Origin: Blattamonas nauphoetae
Taxonomy: Eukaryota; Preaxostyla; Oxymonadida
NCBI GenBank assembly: GCA_033064195.1
Contig: JARBJD010000003.1
Location: forward strand, 1-64,000
DNA: 64,000 nucleotides
Reading direction: 5' to 3'
A program made the position numbers and the translations under genes. Positions 23,201 to 34,280 of the stretch are shown in pieces. Positions within the stretch are counted from its first letter, which is position 1. The number at the start of each line of letters is the position of its first letter. Below the pieces are notes generated by a model. It was given only the letters and a program-made list of their open reading frames with translations, did not search any database and had not been told where the DNA came from.

Positions 23201-26200
23201 ATGTGGACTGAGATACCTTCTGAGCATGCACGTGCAGTCCGCGAATCGTTGTCGCAACTGAAATGGCCGGAGTTTGATTTGGACGAGATTGTCTCGATGA
23301 TTCTGAGTTGGGAGAACGAGTCTCAAATTGAACAAGTGCGGAGACTCCAGGCTTTCACGGCCAAACACGCGCTTCCAACAATCCCTCCAACCACAATCTG
23401 CCACATTCTAGGTTGCCGCGAATCAACTGTCAGCAAGGCCAAGCATGGAACCTACTATCACAAAATCGAAGAAAAGATAAACACTGTTCTGTCGAGAGAG
23501 GATGAAGAGCTCCTCCTTAAAACGATCGAAGCAGACAGTCTGAAAGGGAATATGTGGATTCCAAGCGAGATCTATCAATTCGGGAAGACTCATTCTACGA
23601 AAGACAACATTAGTAAGTCATGGGCATACTGGTTTGTTTATAGGCACAAGTCAAGAATCTGTTTCCTGTCCGCACAGCCAATGTCCAACACGCGAATGAG
23701 CCTCACCACTGGACAAATCAAAGCCTTTTTCACGACAATGGCTCAAGTTCTCCAAAACATCCATCCTCTTCTCTTCATAAACGCTGACGAGATGGGCTAC
23801 CAGCAGAAACAAGACGCATTCAGACATTCTCTGATTGGATCAGTAAAGCTAAAGGACAGACCACTTCATTATCCAGTTGATCCTAGTGAGGAGCAATTGT
23901 CCGGACAAGGTGAGGCGCTGTCCGTCCTCGGACAGCGCCTAATTAGGAGGTCACCACTCGTAAGTCGCAACAATGGGCTTGATCAACCAATTCTTTCTGT
24001 ACACGACTAAACCCAGGAATTAATAAATTGATGACGAAAACAATAAGAGTGAAATAGGAAGGTTACATGTGGATGCGTGAATATGAGGAAGAAAAAGTAA
24101 TTTAAGAGGATGAGGTGGGAAAGTGACGTTTTGGAGTGTGGATAGGCTGTGATGACCGTGCGAAGGGGCAGGAGGGAATGAGTACACGAGGTGAGGGGAG
24201 GGGATGATCACACGAGGTGAGGGGAGGGGATGATCACACGAGGTGAGGGGGAGGGGATGATCACACGAGGTGAGGGGGAGGGGATGATCACACGAGGTGA
24301 GGGAGGGGATGATCACACGAGGTGAGGGAGGGGATGATCACACGAGGTGAGGGAGGGGATGATCACACGAGGTGAAGGGAGGGGATGATCACACGAGGTG
24401 AGGGAGGGGATGATCACACGAGGTGAAGGGAGGGGATGATCACACGAGGTGAAGGGAGGGGATGATCACACGAGGTGAAGGGAGGGGATGATCACACGAG
24501 GTGAAGGGAGGGGATGATCACACGAGGTGAGGGGAGGGGATGATCACACGAGGTGAGGGGAGGGGATGATCACACGAGGTGAAGGGAGGGGATGATCACA
24601 CGAGGTGAGGGGAGGGGATGATCACACGAGGTGAGGGGAGGGGATGATCACACGAGGTGAGGGGAGGGGATGATCACACGAGGTGAGGGGAGGGGATGAT
24701 CACACGAGGTGAAGGGAGGGGATGATCACACGAGGTGAGGGGGAGGGGATGATCACACGAGGTGAGGGGGAGGGGATGATCACACGAGGTGAAGGGAGGG
24801 GATGATCACACGAGGTGAGGGAGGGGATGATCACACGAGGTGAGGGGAGGGGATGATCACACGAGGTGAGGGAGGGGATGATCACACGAGGTGAGGGGAG
24901 GGGATGATCACACGAGGTGAGGGGGAGGGGATGATCACACGAGGTGAGGGAGGGGATGATCACACGAGGTGAGGGGGAGGGGATGATCACACGAGGTGAG
25001 GGGTGGGGAACGATTCCATTGATTCTTCAGGCATTGACAGCAGGGATGTCAAATACCCCGCGCCTGTTGAAGGAGACGACAAATGTGCGGTTGGTCGGTC
25101 GGTGTTTTCGGGATAGAGAGGAGACGACCAGATCCAAGAACGAGGGACGCATCGTCGATCGAGAGACCGGAGCAACTGACGGAGACATCAGAGTTCATCT
25201 CAGAGCAGGACGGTTGGGAGGAGTCGAGATGGTTGAGTGACGAAATGGCTGTCAGAGGAAGGAGCGTCCGAAGTTCACTCGATCTGTGAACAACGTCAAT
25301 GATCGAAATCGAACTGTCATCGTTCCCCTCAGAACAGACAATCATAAATGGGGAACATTCAGGATTTGAGATGATCGTACTCGACGAGACAGTCACGTTG
25401 GAGTTAGAGAGTTTTCCAGCCGATGTTCCCATCCATCCGCAATCAATTATCATCAATGATACCAAAATCGAGCAGTGTGTGAAGATAAATATGAAGTTTG
25501 TCCTTTCGTCATGGTGGTTGGCTTTGTTCTTCCCCGTCAGAGACTCATGATGATGAGTTTCGTCCACCGACTATATGTGACAGATTCTTGTTCGTTTTCC
25601 TCAAAGATTCAGCGTGGTAGATGAGACTAGGTACTGTTGCGCATGAAATTGATGGTTGTTTAAGTCGAGTACGCGTGGAAATCCGTCCTGATTGTTGCAT
25701 TTTTCTGGGGTCGGCTCCTCATCGATTGCGAATCCGAACAGAATAATGGAGTGTTGACATAGTCGCACTTCACGGTTCGTTTCGGAGATTGATCAAGAAG
25801 AAGTTCATCATCCGCCAAATCCTTGGAAGCTGGTTTTGAATGAACCGATTACTCTCGTTCTGTAATTTGACGCATGAATAAGACCTGCTGAACACGACAT
25901 GTCCCGCGTGCATGATAAGAGGATCCGTTCCGTGTCTCCGCTTTTCAAAAATATGCTGTGATGTTCAGAGACTCCTTCAGTTTGATCTCAAGGCGGTTCT
26001 CGATTGTGAGTGAATTAGACATTGTGTCGAGTCTGAAGATGTGAACCTTTCCTTCAGATAATGAACTGACAATGAGAAAAGCAGAATTGTGGACAGTGTC
26101 GGGAATGTGATGTCCTTGATCTTCTGCGTTTTGTTTGGAAGAAAAGAGGAGGCGTGTAATGAGACTAATCGATGAAGATGAGTGGAGAAAGAAAAAAGAT

Positions 26201-27609
26201 GCATACTGATGTTGTTTGTGATCCAGATTTCTTCTATTTATGTCCATTTCTGATTGGAGAAAGATCTTATCATCTATTACAGACAAATGAAGAGAAAGAG
26301 GTAGAGAAGAGTGAAACGATAATAAAAATGAATACTGATATTGTTCATTTTCCATGTGTCAATTCAGTGTGACATCATCGAGAGTGAGGAGATGGGCAAA
26401 GTGTGAATTGTGGAGATCTCCACAAGTTTGAAATTCAATGGAGACAGCAATGAGTGACAATTGGATAAAAGAAGTGTGGAATGGACAAGGGAATTCGAAT
26501 TGCGATGTAATGGTCTCTGAGAGAAAATGTGAGTCGAAGTCACCATCCGATGGGGAGGACGATCCGGACCTGTCCAGGACTGGACACGATTGTCCGTTTC
26601 CAAATGATCATAAATGCCTCGTGAAGAAATTCAGACGACTCTTTTTTTCACCAAATGAGCTCATGTCCAAGATCGGACAGGCCAGGACAATTCGGCAATT
26701 TATGGGATTTTTGTCCGAATTCTCTAATACTCGTTTTTGATTTTTTTGAAAGACAAAATCTGAACAAAATTAACATCTTGGATGAATTGGAGGAAAAATT
26801 GAGTGTCAATCACGTCTATTTAAGCCACAAGAAACACTTCTTTCCGACTTGGACAGGGTCTCTGTCCGATGTCCGAGGAGAACGTGGTTTTGTCCGTCCG
26901 TTGCTCATCCCTAGTTGATCCTTCTGAAAGGCGATTCAGTGTGATGGGCAGTATCTCGTTGTTTGGGAAGTCACTGCCACTGTATGTCTCGCTGAAGAGT
27001 GAAGAAGATACAAGCATACTAGACCAATATGAATTTGATCTCGATCGTACAATCTTGTTTGATGACTCGAAGAAAGGCGGATTCAACAGCGACGTATTCT
27101 GTCGTTGGGCTGACCGAGTCCTCATCCCCTACGTTCAAGAGCAGCGACGGATCCTCAGGAATCCACACGCCCCAGCAATGCTGTTAGTCGACAACGCGAG
27201 CTTTCATCTCGGTGAGTCAGCGAGGAGTGCAATCGAACCTCACAACATCATCCTCCAGGGCCTTCCTCCCAATGCGACTCACTATCTGCAGCCGTTGGAC
27301 TGTCTCACCTTCGGATTGTTGAAGAGGGCGATGTCTATATCCCATATGTCGAAAGGAGTGGACAATCTTGGCGAAACAATGGAATCGATGCACACAGCAT
27401 ACACTTCAGCAAGTTCACCAGACAATGTCAGAGCAGCTTTTCGTCTGGCAGGATACTGTGTGGACCATACAACTCTACCAAGTAAAAGCATAATCGATGA
27501 AAAGCATGTCAGAGATATTTTGAACCATGTGTCTGTTGATTCGGCGGAGACGACGGAGAATATGTCCAATTTCACTCTCTCCACTCCAATCCCACATTCA
27601 TCCCATTGA
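23201..27609 (+). CDS. pogo-like transposase gene split by a hAT-like insertion
   Basis: Two coding parts, 23,201-23,883 and 26,922-27,609, flank a 3,030-bp insertion. Without the insertion and one copy of its 8-bp duplication they form a single 456-codon frame with no stop. The N-terminal part has a helix-turn-helix region (CHILGCRESTVSKAKHG). The DDE core has INADEMGY, then LLVDNASFH, then ATHYLQPLDCLTFG, with 35 residues between the second and third Asp (DD35D). The Q-P-L-D block is typical of the pogo/DDE_1 family. It would bind transposon ends and cut them in the nucleus. As it stands the gene is inactivated by the insertion only, so its own decay is slight. It is a relative of the decayed element at 1,425-3,636. 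Confidence 0.85.
24188..25003. repeat. 26-bp minisatellite, ~31 copies
   Basis: Tandem copies of about 25-27 bp contain ggggatgatcacacgaggtg followed by a variable run of a/g. Length variation is confined to the purine run, which suggests slippage. The array lies wholly inside the hAT-like element. Confidence 0.97.
25049..25567 (-). pseudogene. fragment of a beta-helix-like surface protein
   Basis: The minus-strand frame encodes about 170 residues of alternating Ser/Thr/Val/Ile strands, with VSSSTIISNPECSPFMIV and SSISIIDVVHRSS. From memory this resembles the repeated rungs of very large surface proteins of oxymonads, with the order 'second strand, SSST...ISN.ECSPF, S.I.I.....RSS'. It starts and ends without proper gene boundaries and lies inside the hAT-like element. 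It is best read as a captured host gene fragment. The family name is my inference. Confidence 0.5.
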
Positions 27610-27639
27610 TTCAGTCTCCACATCTCAGATTCTCCCAAT

Positions 27640-28075
27640 CCAGACCTCTGTGTGTCTTCTTTCTCCACTTCAAATTTCACTTTCAGATTTTGTTTTGTTG
27701 ATGCGAAGGTTGCGGTTTACGAATTCTGGGAGATTGGATTTTTCCGGCAAAATTTCCAATTTCCCAAAATTGTCCAACAACTGTATCAAATGAGTATGAA
27801 GGAGGAAATTCAGAGTGGGATCGTGGGCCATCTTCCAGACAGGGAAGCCCGACTCATCATGCATCCCTTCCTCGTTCCGAAGAAGGACGTGTCGTTGAGG
27901 ACAGTCCTGGATGCAACATCTCTCATCCAAACCGCTTTCACCATCATCTCACCTCACAGTCACTACACTTCAATAAATTGGCTGAGTACCATCTCTCATT
28001 TACATATCCAATATCATTCTCAATATCATTCGAAGATGCCATCCAGACTTCAAAGGCATCTCTGGCATTCTTGAT
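27640..28075 (+). pseudogene. reverse-transcriptase fossil of a retroelement
   Basis: The plus strand encodes part of a reverse-transcriptase domain, recognisable by the HPFLVPKKDVSLRTVLDA block at its N-terminal side. The LTR/DIRS-type retroelements have similar blocks. Only a small part of the element remains and it is broken. No terminal repeats, integrase or recombinase were seen. It directly abuts the end of the pogo-like transposase gene. Confidence 0.55.
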
Positions 28076-28509
28076 GATCTTTGGATTCCTCATTTCAGAG
28101 AGAAAGATACAGCTTTTCCCGACTAGGTCGATCCAATTTCTGTGCTGGACGATCTCAGTCCCATCACTTTCAGTTTCAATTCAACTATCGAAGAAGAAAC
28201 ACACACTCCTTAAACGCATCCATCTCTTCATTCACGATTCGCTCCTGCCTATCTGACCCTTGAATTGTTGTTGTAGGGTAGATTGTGTATTATGAAATGA
28301 TTCTCAGCAAGAACAGAAGTTTGTGGACATATCCAAACACTTCAAATGCACACTTTTTTGGTGAAAAGTGACTGGACAAAGATTCTGGTGAGGTGTAGAT
28401 CAACTTGTGAAAACCACTTTCCGAACTGTATTCTCGATGATTCTCTCTGATAGAAGATTATACTAATGGATACAGAGCCAATAGAGTCATTTTATCGAAC
28501 CACTCAAAA
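28076..28509. other. no gene seen
   Basis: Short Ser/Phe-rich open frames are present but nothing recognisable. It lies between the reverse-transcriptase fossil and the second MITE-like element. Confidence 0.4.
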
Positions 28510-29080
28510 CCTGGGTTTTCTCCAAAACCTGGAACATGGGGGTTGAAAGATAAATATTGGGCTAACTAAGAAAAAAGTAAATTTGAGAATCATTGACCCA
28601 CGCGAATCAGAGAAACCCTCAGAATACAACATTTTGGCCCCTTGATTTTAGGTGAACTGGTCATATCTTCACAGCCTGTGAACCAATTTTGATGAAACTT
28701 TTCACAGAAACGTTTTGTTTGGTGAAACGCATATTTTTACAAAAAAAAAAGAAAAAATGCTGGGTATCTGTAAAGATAGGAAAAAAACATATTTTTCTCG
28801 ACAAAAACTTCTTAGGAAAAAAATCGGTTTCTTTTTTGAGCAACTTTTGTCGAGAGCTATCCAACAATTATTCGTTTTGTTTGATGTGAAACGGATGGCT
28901 GGTTGTGGAGAAACAAGCCAAAAACTATGAGAAAAACGAGTGTATCGCTGCCTTTGTCTGTATTTTGAGGGTTTCTCTGATTCGTGTGGGTCTATCCTTC
29001 TTCAAATTGATGATTTTCTTAGTTTGTCCGATTTGTTTCTATCAACACCAATGTTCAGGGTTTTGGAGAAAACCCAACCA
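28510..29080. mobile_element. second MITE-like element, related to 15,150-15,743
   Basis: Inverted ends share gttttctccaaaacc (left from about 28,514; right as its complement ending about 29,077). They continue inward through ctaactaagaaaa and cagagaaaccctcag with mismatches, for about 130 bp. The interior shares blocks with the element at 15,150-15,743, such as tgaaccaattttgatgaaa, cacagaaacgttt, cttcttaggaaaaaaatcg and ttttgtcgag. It is non-coding. The outermost bases and target duplication could not be fixed. Confidence 0.75.
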
Positions 29081-29537
29081 GCTTTTGAAGCTATCACCGT
29101 TTTCTCTTTTATATCACTTTTTTTGTTTCTTTCCATTTCCAAAAGAACTTTCTCGATCCAATTTTTTTATTTAGTTGAGGCTGGCCTCCGGTTCCAAAAC
29201 CACAGTTTCCTGTTCAAGCAAATGTCACGAGAAATCACCTACGAAAGATTTTCAGAACACAATCTTGCTCGATCGCGATCGAGGAAAAAAAGACGATGTG
29301 AATCTGATGTTTTTATGAGAGAATCGTTGAATCCAGGGAACAAATGAGTCACCCATAACTTGTGATTCAGATTGGATCTCATGCTTGAAAAAAGAAGATA
29401 CAAGTCAAACAAGCGAAAAAAGAACAACTCCAGAAAATAAAAAAAGATAGCAGACGAATCAAAGCGTTGAAACCTGACAAAATACGATTTCTCAGAGCAA
29501 GTTTGAGATTAGAACTGAAATAAGTAAAATGACTCTT
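29081..29537. other. no gene seen
   Basis: Only short broken frames are visible. It is the spacer between the last transposable element and the first confident host gene. Confidence 0.5.
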
Positions 29538-30843
29538 TTATTTCGCTTCTGCAGAACCAGAGTCTGGGTTAAGTTTGTCTATTGGATGTTGAGACACGCT
29601 ATTGTCTCGAGTTTTGTCAGGCTCGGTTTGGATGTCACTCTCTGGTTGTGCAGGAAGCTGCTGAAGATTTTGTGCTGAAAGTCGGTACTGATACAACTTC
29701 ATCTGACTTCTATGAATCGATGCAGTTCTTCTTAGGGAGGCAGAAGTGTCTTTTCTACTTTGAGTTTTGTGGAAGGACATTTGTTTTTGATCTTTCTTTC
29801 GGCCTTTTGTAACCGTTTTGGTTTCCATGACAGCAACAAAAAAGATAGGAGTCAGAGTGTCGACAATAATTGCTTTGATTAGATTGAATATTGTGATCAG
29901 AATAGGAGTGTTTAAGATGAAGAAGGTGATGATGAAGAAGATGCTTCGAAAAGAGAAAAGAACGACGCATGTCACAGATTGAATCACAATCTTGTGTTTA
30001 AGTTTCCGTGATCCCGAAATTTGAGCTGGAGTTGCATGTGATGCTGAAGAGATTCTGGAGAGGACTTGTGAGACATATCTGACGACTGTGAACCCTAAAA
30101 AGGACAGAAGGAGAAAAGTCCGACAACAATTGAACAAAATAGTCATTGTAGATACCGATGATACCATAGAGCAATGCAATAATCCAGTTGAGGGCGACAA
30201 AGTAGATCAATTCAGCAGTGTTGATGGCAGTGCCAACATCGTGCTCGCTCTGATAAACAAGTGCCATGCACACAATGAACGTTGCAGGGATGACAATTGA
30301 AAACAATATGGTGAAGATGGTGAGGATGATTGTTCTTGGTTTGATTTCTTTGCCTTTCTCCAAAATTCTCATCCAATTAATGAGTTGCATGATGAATGCA
30401 ACATTTGAAAGATAATTTGCCGATGATAGAAGAACGGTTGCAGTGGTTGTTTCTTTCAGAACGTGACCACAGATTGTAGAACTCGTCAGGGAATTAATTG
30501 CTCGAAGTAATGATGAAATGGGGAGGATAGTTCGAAAGAGAAGTCGTAGAAGGACGGGGCGTGATCGATAGCGTAGGAGTGGATATATATCTTGCTTGAC
30601 GAAGGCAAAGAGTAAAACGGCGATGGTGATGACATTAAGAGAGCTAAAAAATGGAGTGAGCAAATATTGACATACAAGTCTGTCCAACGCACAGTTTGAC
30701 AAAGAGGAGAGATCGGTTCTGACGACATCAGCCCATCTCTGTTGGGTAGATCGTTTGATGAACCATGGAATACGAAGAGTCATATATGGATGATGTCTGG
30801 CTTTGTGGTATTTCTTTCGTTCTAGGAAGATTTTGTCCAACAT
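29538..30843 (-). CDS. multi-pass membrane protein, about seven helices
   Basis: Two exons (30,843-30,156 and 30,094-29,538) are joined across a 61-nt intron with donor GTATCT and acceptor TTTTTAG, giving 414 residues. The ATG at 30,843 is preceded by a TGA. A later in-frame ATG at 30,783 would avoid overlap with the divergent neighbour. About seven hydrophobic helices are visible, including VITIAVLLFAFV, IILTIFTILFSIVIPATFIV, LNWIIALLYGIIGFTVV and SIFFIITFFILNTPILITIF. A basic then polar cytosolic tail follows, ending in EAK. The layout suits a 7-TM receptor-like protein, for example the THH1/TOM-type or GPCR-like class, but I see no signature motif. The gene faces away from the SPRY-like gene. 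Confidence 0.75.
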
Positions 30844-31846
30844 TCTGAACAAGACGCAGATTGTGACAAGCAATCAACGACATCTTCTTTTCATCCCGAT
30901 TCTGATGATAATTCGGAAATTACCTCTTTGAACGATGAAAAACTTGAAGACTCACATAATAGTTCTCTTTCTTTGGCTCCACATCAGAATGTGAATGATG
31001 AAGATCAAGATCCCCCATCACCAAGATTAACAGCCCATGACCAAAGTACCGTTTCTGTAAATGGGAAAATAGCGACATGGAATAAAAGAGAATGCTCTAC
31101 TGTTGTTGTACAGCCCGAAATTTCTTCTGGCCTATGGAAATGCCTCTTCAAATCGACCAGTGACACTCTTCTCTGCACCCAGTTTGGAATTGTTAAGAGT
31201 GGAAAGGAATGCGATTCAAATGTTGTCTGGGATGGTGTGTGGGGGGTTGGATATGATTGGTCGTATGTTGTTCTTAAGCACTCTGATTTTCTCCAAGAGA
31301 AGGCATTTGGCATCAAAATAGATATTCGAAGGAGTGTGAACGATTTCAGTCTGGCGATATCATTGGCCTTTTGATCGATATGGGACAAAGAATTCTTTCT
31401 TTTGAGGTGAATGGACGACTCCAATCAACTGTCGTGACTGGAATACCACAAGCGGTCACCATTTATGTATGTTGTTCCTGTATCTCTGTTGAACGTTTCA
31501 GGCACGAGGATATCATCAAGGAACTACGATTGAACTCATATCACTCACAGAAATATCACAATCAACTGACGCTGAAAATCAGAATGAAACCACCAATACT
31601 GTCATTCCTTGGAGACTGAAACAAATCAAGCCGGTAGCCAAACCAGAAGGAAAGCCTGTGAGTAAGGGAGGCAGTTGTGTGACGAAGAAACCAAAAGGGA
31701 AGTCTGTGAGTAAGGGAAGCAGTTGTATGACGAAGAAAACAAAAGGTAAGTCTGTGAGTAAGGGAGGCAGTTGTATGACGAAGAAACCAAAAGGGAAGTC
31801 TGTGAGTACGGGAAGCAGTTGTTTGACGAAGAAAACGAAACCTTAA
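30786..31846 (+). CDS. SPRY-like domain protein with KTKGK repeats
   Basis: A nine-base first coding exon (ATG GAT GAT, 30,786-30,794) and a 31-nt intron precede an acidic region and a SPRY/B30.2-like domain. Its recognisable blocks are TLLCTQFGIVKSG, GIWHQN, FQSGDIIGLLIDM, LSFEVNGR and TGIPQAVTIYARG. A 35-nt intron (31,467-31,501) is clear. Between about 31,232 and 31,302 another intron or a frameshift is required, and its ends are not settled. The C-terminus has four 16-residue repeats of the type SVSKGSSCMTKKTKGK (31,657-31,846) and ends in TAA. SPRY domains bind proteins; kinase-linked SPRY-like domains of this style occur in oxymonads (from memory). No kinase is attached here. Confidence 0.65.
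31657..31846 (+). repeat. 48-bp coding repeat, four copies
   Basis: Four 48-bp units at the 3'-end of the SPRY-like gene encode basic Ser/Lys/Thr/Cys repeats. Units one and three (ggaggcagt) and units two and four (ggaagcagt) match best, so a 96-bp unit probably duplicated last. Confidence 0.9.
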
Positions 31847-32062
31847 ACCAAAAGACCAACATCATCTCCTGTTTTCCCCTCTCTTTATGAATCGTTAATT
31901 CTCAGAAATATTTCCCCTTTCAACGCATAATCGTATCTTCTCCCCAATTTCCAAAAACTGTCACCAGAAGCGTCATGGATGTTCAATCTTGCTGAGACAA
32001 CAGAAAAGGAAAAAAAATATCAATGCAAAAGGGTAGATGAAATGGAAAAGCGATTAATAGAG

Positions 32063-33657
32063 TCAATTATCCGTTCTGGCGCCTGTCGCCTTCAGAATAG
32101 TTGTTTTGGAGACATAGTCGAGGTACATCGCTTGGAGTTCTTGAATTTCCTTCAAAATCTCGTTAACATCAACCTGAGTGAATTTGTAGTTGTCGCGGAC
32201 AAGAACCCCGTTTGCCACGACCCAACCGATTTCTGATCCATCTGCAGCCCAAATGATGTTTTCAATAACATTCTCTTTGGTGGTGGGGATCATGTTTATA
32301 CGAGAGAGATCGAGAATCGCAATATCCGCGTCGAATCCTGGAGCAATTTGGCCAGCATTCATTCTGAGCATCTTGGCTGGAACACGAGTGATCATTTCAA
32401 GTGCTTGTTTGGCAGGGATGAGACGTGCGTTGTGATGAAGTGCACGTTGGTACTGAGAGGCGCATCGAGCAGCAGCGATGATGTTTTGATTGTCAGCAGA
32501 GCCTGAGCCGTCTGTTGAAATAGCAACGTCAACACCCTTCTCAAGCATGGAAATGATATCTGGCATGCCAGATCCGAGGATAGTGTTCGCAAGTGGATTA
32601 TGGACAACCTTCACTTTATATTTCGCGAGAAGATCGATGTCGTGCTCAGTGCAATGGACTTGGTGAGCAACCATAGTGTTCTCATCAAGGAAGCCGAAGG
32701 ATTCAAGGAACTCAACCTCAGTCATCTTGTACTTTTCGCGGAACCATTGAGTTGTGTTGTACTCTTCTGCAGAATGGATGTGGATGAGAGTTCCATGTTG
32801 GCGGGCCCACTCCTTTTCGACTTTCAGGATTTCCTCGGAGTTGGAGAAGACTTGGTCGGGTCCAGGGATGATTTGAGTTCGTGGGGCATCTTTGCATTGT
32901 TCGTAGAACTTGTCGAGGCGCTGTGTTGCTAGTTCAGCGGGAATATCGAGCACACGTGGGTCATAGTTTCTGTCTTGAGATCCAATAGCGGCAATCATCT
33001 TCGTACCAGCTTCAACATTGGCTTGCACGAGGAGGTCTGTGTAGTATTTGTTGAAGTTGCAGTGGTGAGTAAGGGCAGCTGTTATCCCATATGAGATATC
33101 ATCCACTCGAGCTTTTCGATATGCAATGAGGTTTGCTGGCTTTCCAAAGTGTTTTTCGAGTTCTGGACCCTTTTCTCGGAGAAAGTTTGTGAATGGATTA
33201 ATGACGCCGTCAAGCCAATCAACAAGAGGAACATCTTTGCAAAGTCCAATAACAGTTGCTTCATGATCGTGTCCGTGGGCTTTGATGAATCCAGGTAGAA
33301 TGACAGCCTTCATGCGAGGGATTTTTTCACCTGTTTCTTTTCCCTGTTCAGCTCCGACAACAGTCAGAGAATGACCACATTCCTTCATGATACGTTCTCC
33401 AATCTCAGTTGTAAAGTGTCCACTCTCCTTGATTTTGTCCCCTTCACAAAGAACATAGCCATCAACGATCCTTTCTTCGTCCTTGTGATAGTCGGACAGC
33501 GGAACCAAGAAATCCGCTCTTGCAACGAGAAACTGCGTCTACAGAAGGAGATTAACGAGAAAACGAAGCAAACACTCGGTTTTGGACCGTTTGTGAAGCT
33601 CATTCTGATCATCCCAAATCGAACGATAATATCTACCACGTAACGAGGTTTATCCAT
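32063..33657 (-). CDS. metal-dependent amidohydrolase, deaminase type
   Basis: Two exons (33,657-33,637 and 33,538-32,063) joined over a 98-nt intron give 498 residues. The seven-codon first exon restores the usual N-terminal strand before FLVPLSDYHKDEERIVDG. The family's metal and substrate residues are visible: PGFIKAHGHDHEAT (HxH-type motif), LIHIHSAEE, VAHQVHCTEHD and ISTDGSGSADN (catalytic Asp), followed by an AGQIAPGFDADIAILDL composite-domain return. This is the cytosolic SAH/MTA deaminase, guanine deaminase or chlorohydrolase branch of amidohydrolases; the exact substrate cannot be read from sequence. The conserved style is bacterial or archaeal, which suggests an old transfer. The gene ends in TGA. 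Confidence 0.88.
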
Positions 33658-33681
33658 CTTTGCCTAGAGACTTGAAGAAAG

Positions 33682-34230
33682 TTGTCTCGGTTGTACAAGG
33701 AGCCTTTCAAGTTTGTTCTCGTCTTCTGTCATCCGGAATTGCTCAAAACATTCTCCCATGAAATTCTCATTCTATCCATCACAAATATCCTTTCAACCTC
33801 TGTTATATTATTCAAAATCGCGCACAATATTAATAGTGTTTGTGTCAGAAGAAAATCTCTTGTCCACTTTTCGAAATCTGACGACACACTTGACAGAACG
33901 TTTGGAGAATATCAAAACGATCCTCTTTCTTGCAAAAGTATGACGTCTGAGAAATCTTTCTCTTTGCTCCCATTTGTTGATATTTTCAATCACAGTCACA
34001 TGTATCCACTCTGGTATCATGAGTGTTTTTTGTTCATCAACTTTCATGTGATACTTTCTTCTATGTTCATATATTTTTCATTTATTTTGGATTATTTCTC
34101 TTTGTTCACTCAGCGAGTTCATTCAGATCCTTCATCAGTTCGAATTAATGAAGAGAAGGTTCGATTGAAAGCCATTGATCGCAATGAACATCATCGTCTT
34201 GGTTTGTTCTTCTTGACTCTACCGCAATGA
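33682..34230 (+). CDS. uncertain small gene
   Basis: A plus-strand frame of about 180 codons is open, with FSLLPFVDIFNHSHMYP in the middle. A hydrophobic, T-rich stretch that looks like an unspliced intron (ending ttgttcactcag at about 34,109) follows. A basic end resembles an exon (SSVRINEEKVRLKAIDRNEH). Product and exon structure are not recognised. It could also be a spacer between the amidohydrolase and the IQ-motif gene. Confidence 0.3.
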   Translation: MSRLYKEPFKFVLVFCHPELLKTFSHEILILSITNILSTSVILFKIAHNINSVCVRRKSLVHFSKSDDTLDRTFGEYQNDPLSCKSMTSEKSFSLLPFVDIFNHSHMYPLWYHECFLFINFHVILSSMFIYFSFILDYFSLFTQRVHSDPSSVRINEEKVRLKAIDRNEHHRLGLFFLTLPQ

Positions 34231-34280
34231 ATGCCTTTGAACTACCCCATTCTTTACCACCAATTTCTCATTCTCTTTAA

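Larger units (their letters stand above)
23884..26913. mobile_element. hAT-like non-autonomous element, 3,030 bp
   Basis: The 8-bp sequence gttgatcc is perfectly duplicated at 23,876-23,883 and 26,914-26,921. The ends are imperfect inverted repeats: tagtgaggagcaattg on the left and, on the minus strand, tagggatgagcaacgg on the right, both followed by cggacaa. The 8-bp duplication and TAGNG-type ends are typical of hAT elements. Subterminal gtccg/cggac motifs are abundant at both ends, including a perfect 12-bp hairpin (aggcgctgtccg, loop tcct) at 23,913-23,940. No hAT transposase is encoded. The interior holds a long minisatellite, a host-like gene fragment (25,567-25,049) and a second minus-strand open stretch (26,355-25,945) of unknown origin. 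Confidence 0.85.

Noticed and set aside
24188-25003. Regular short repeats resembling a CRISPR array
   Set aside because: Copies are contiguous with no unique spacers, lengths vary only in a purine run, and the setting is a eukaryotic transposon. It is a minisatellite.
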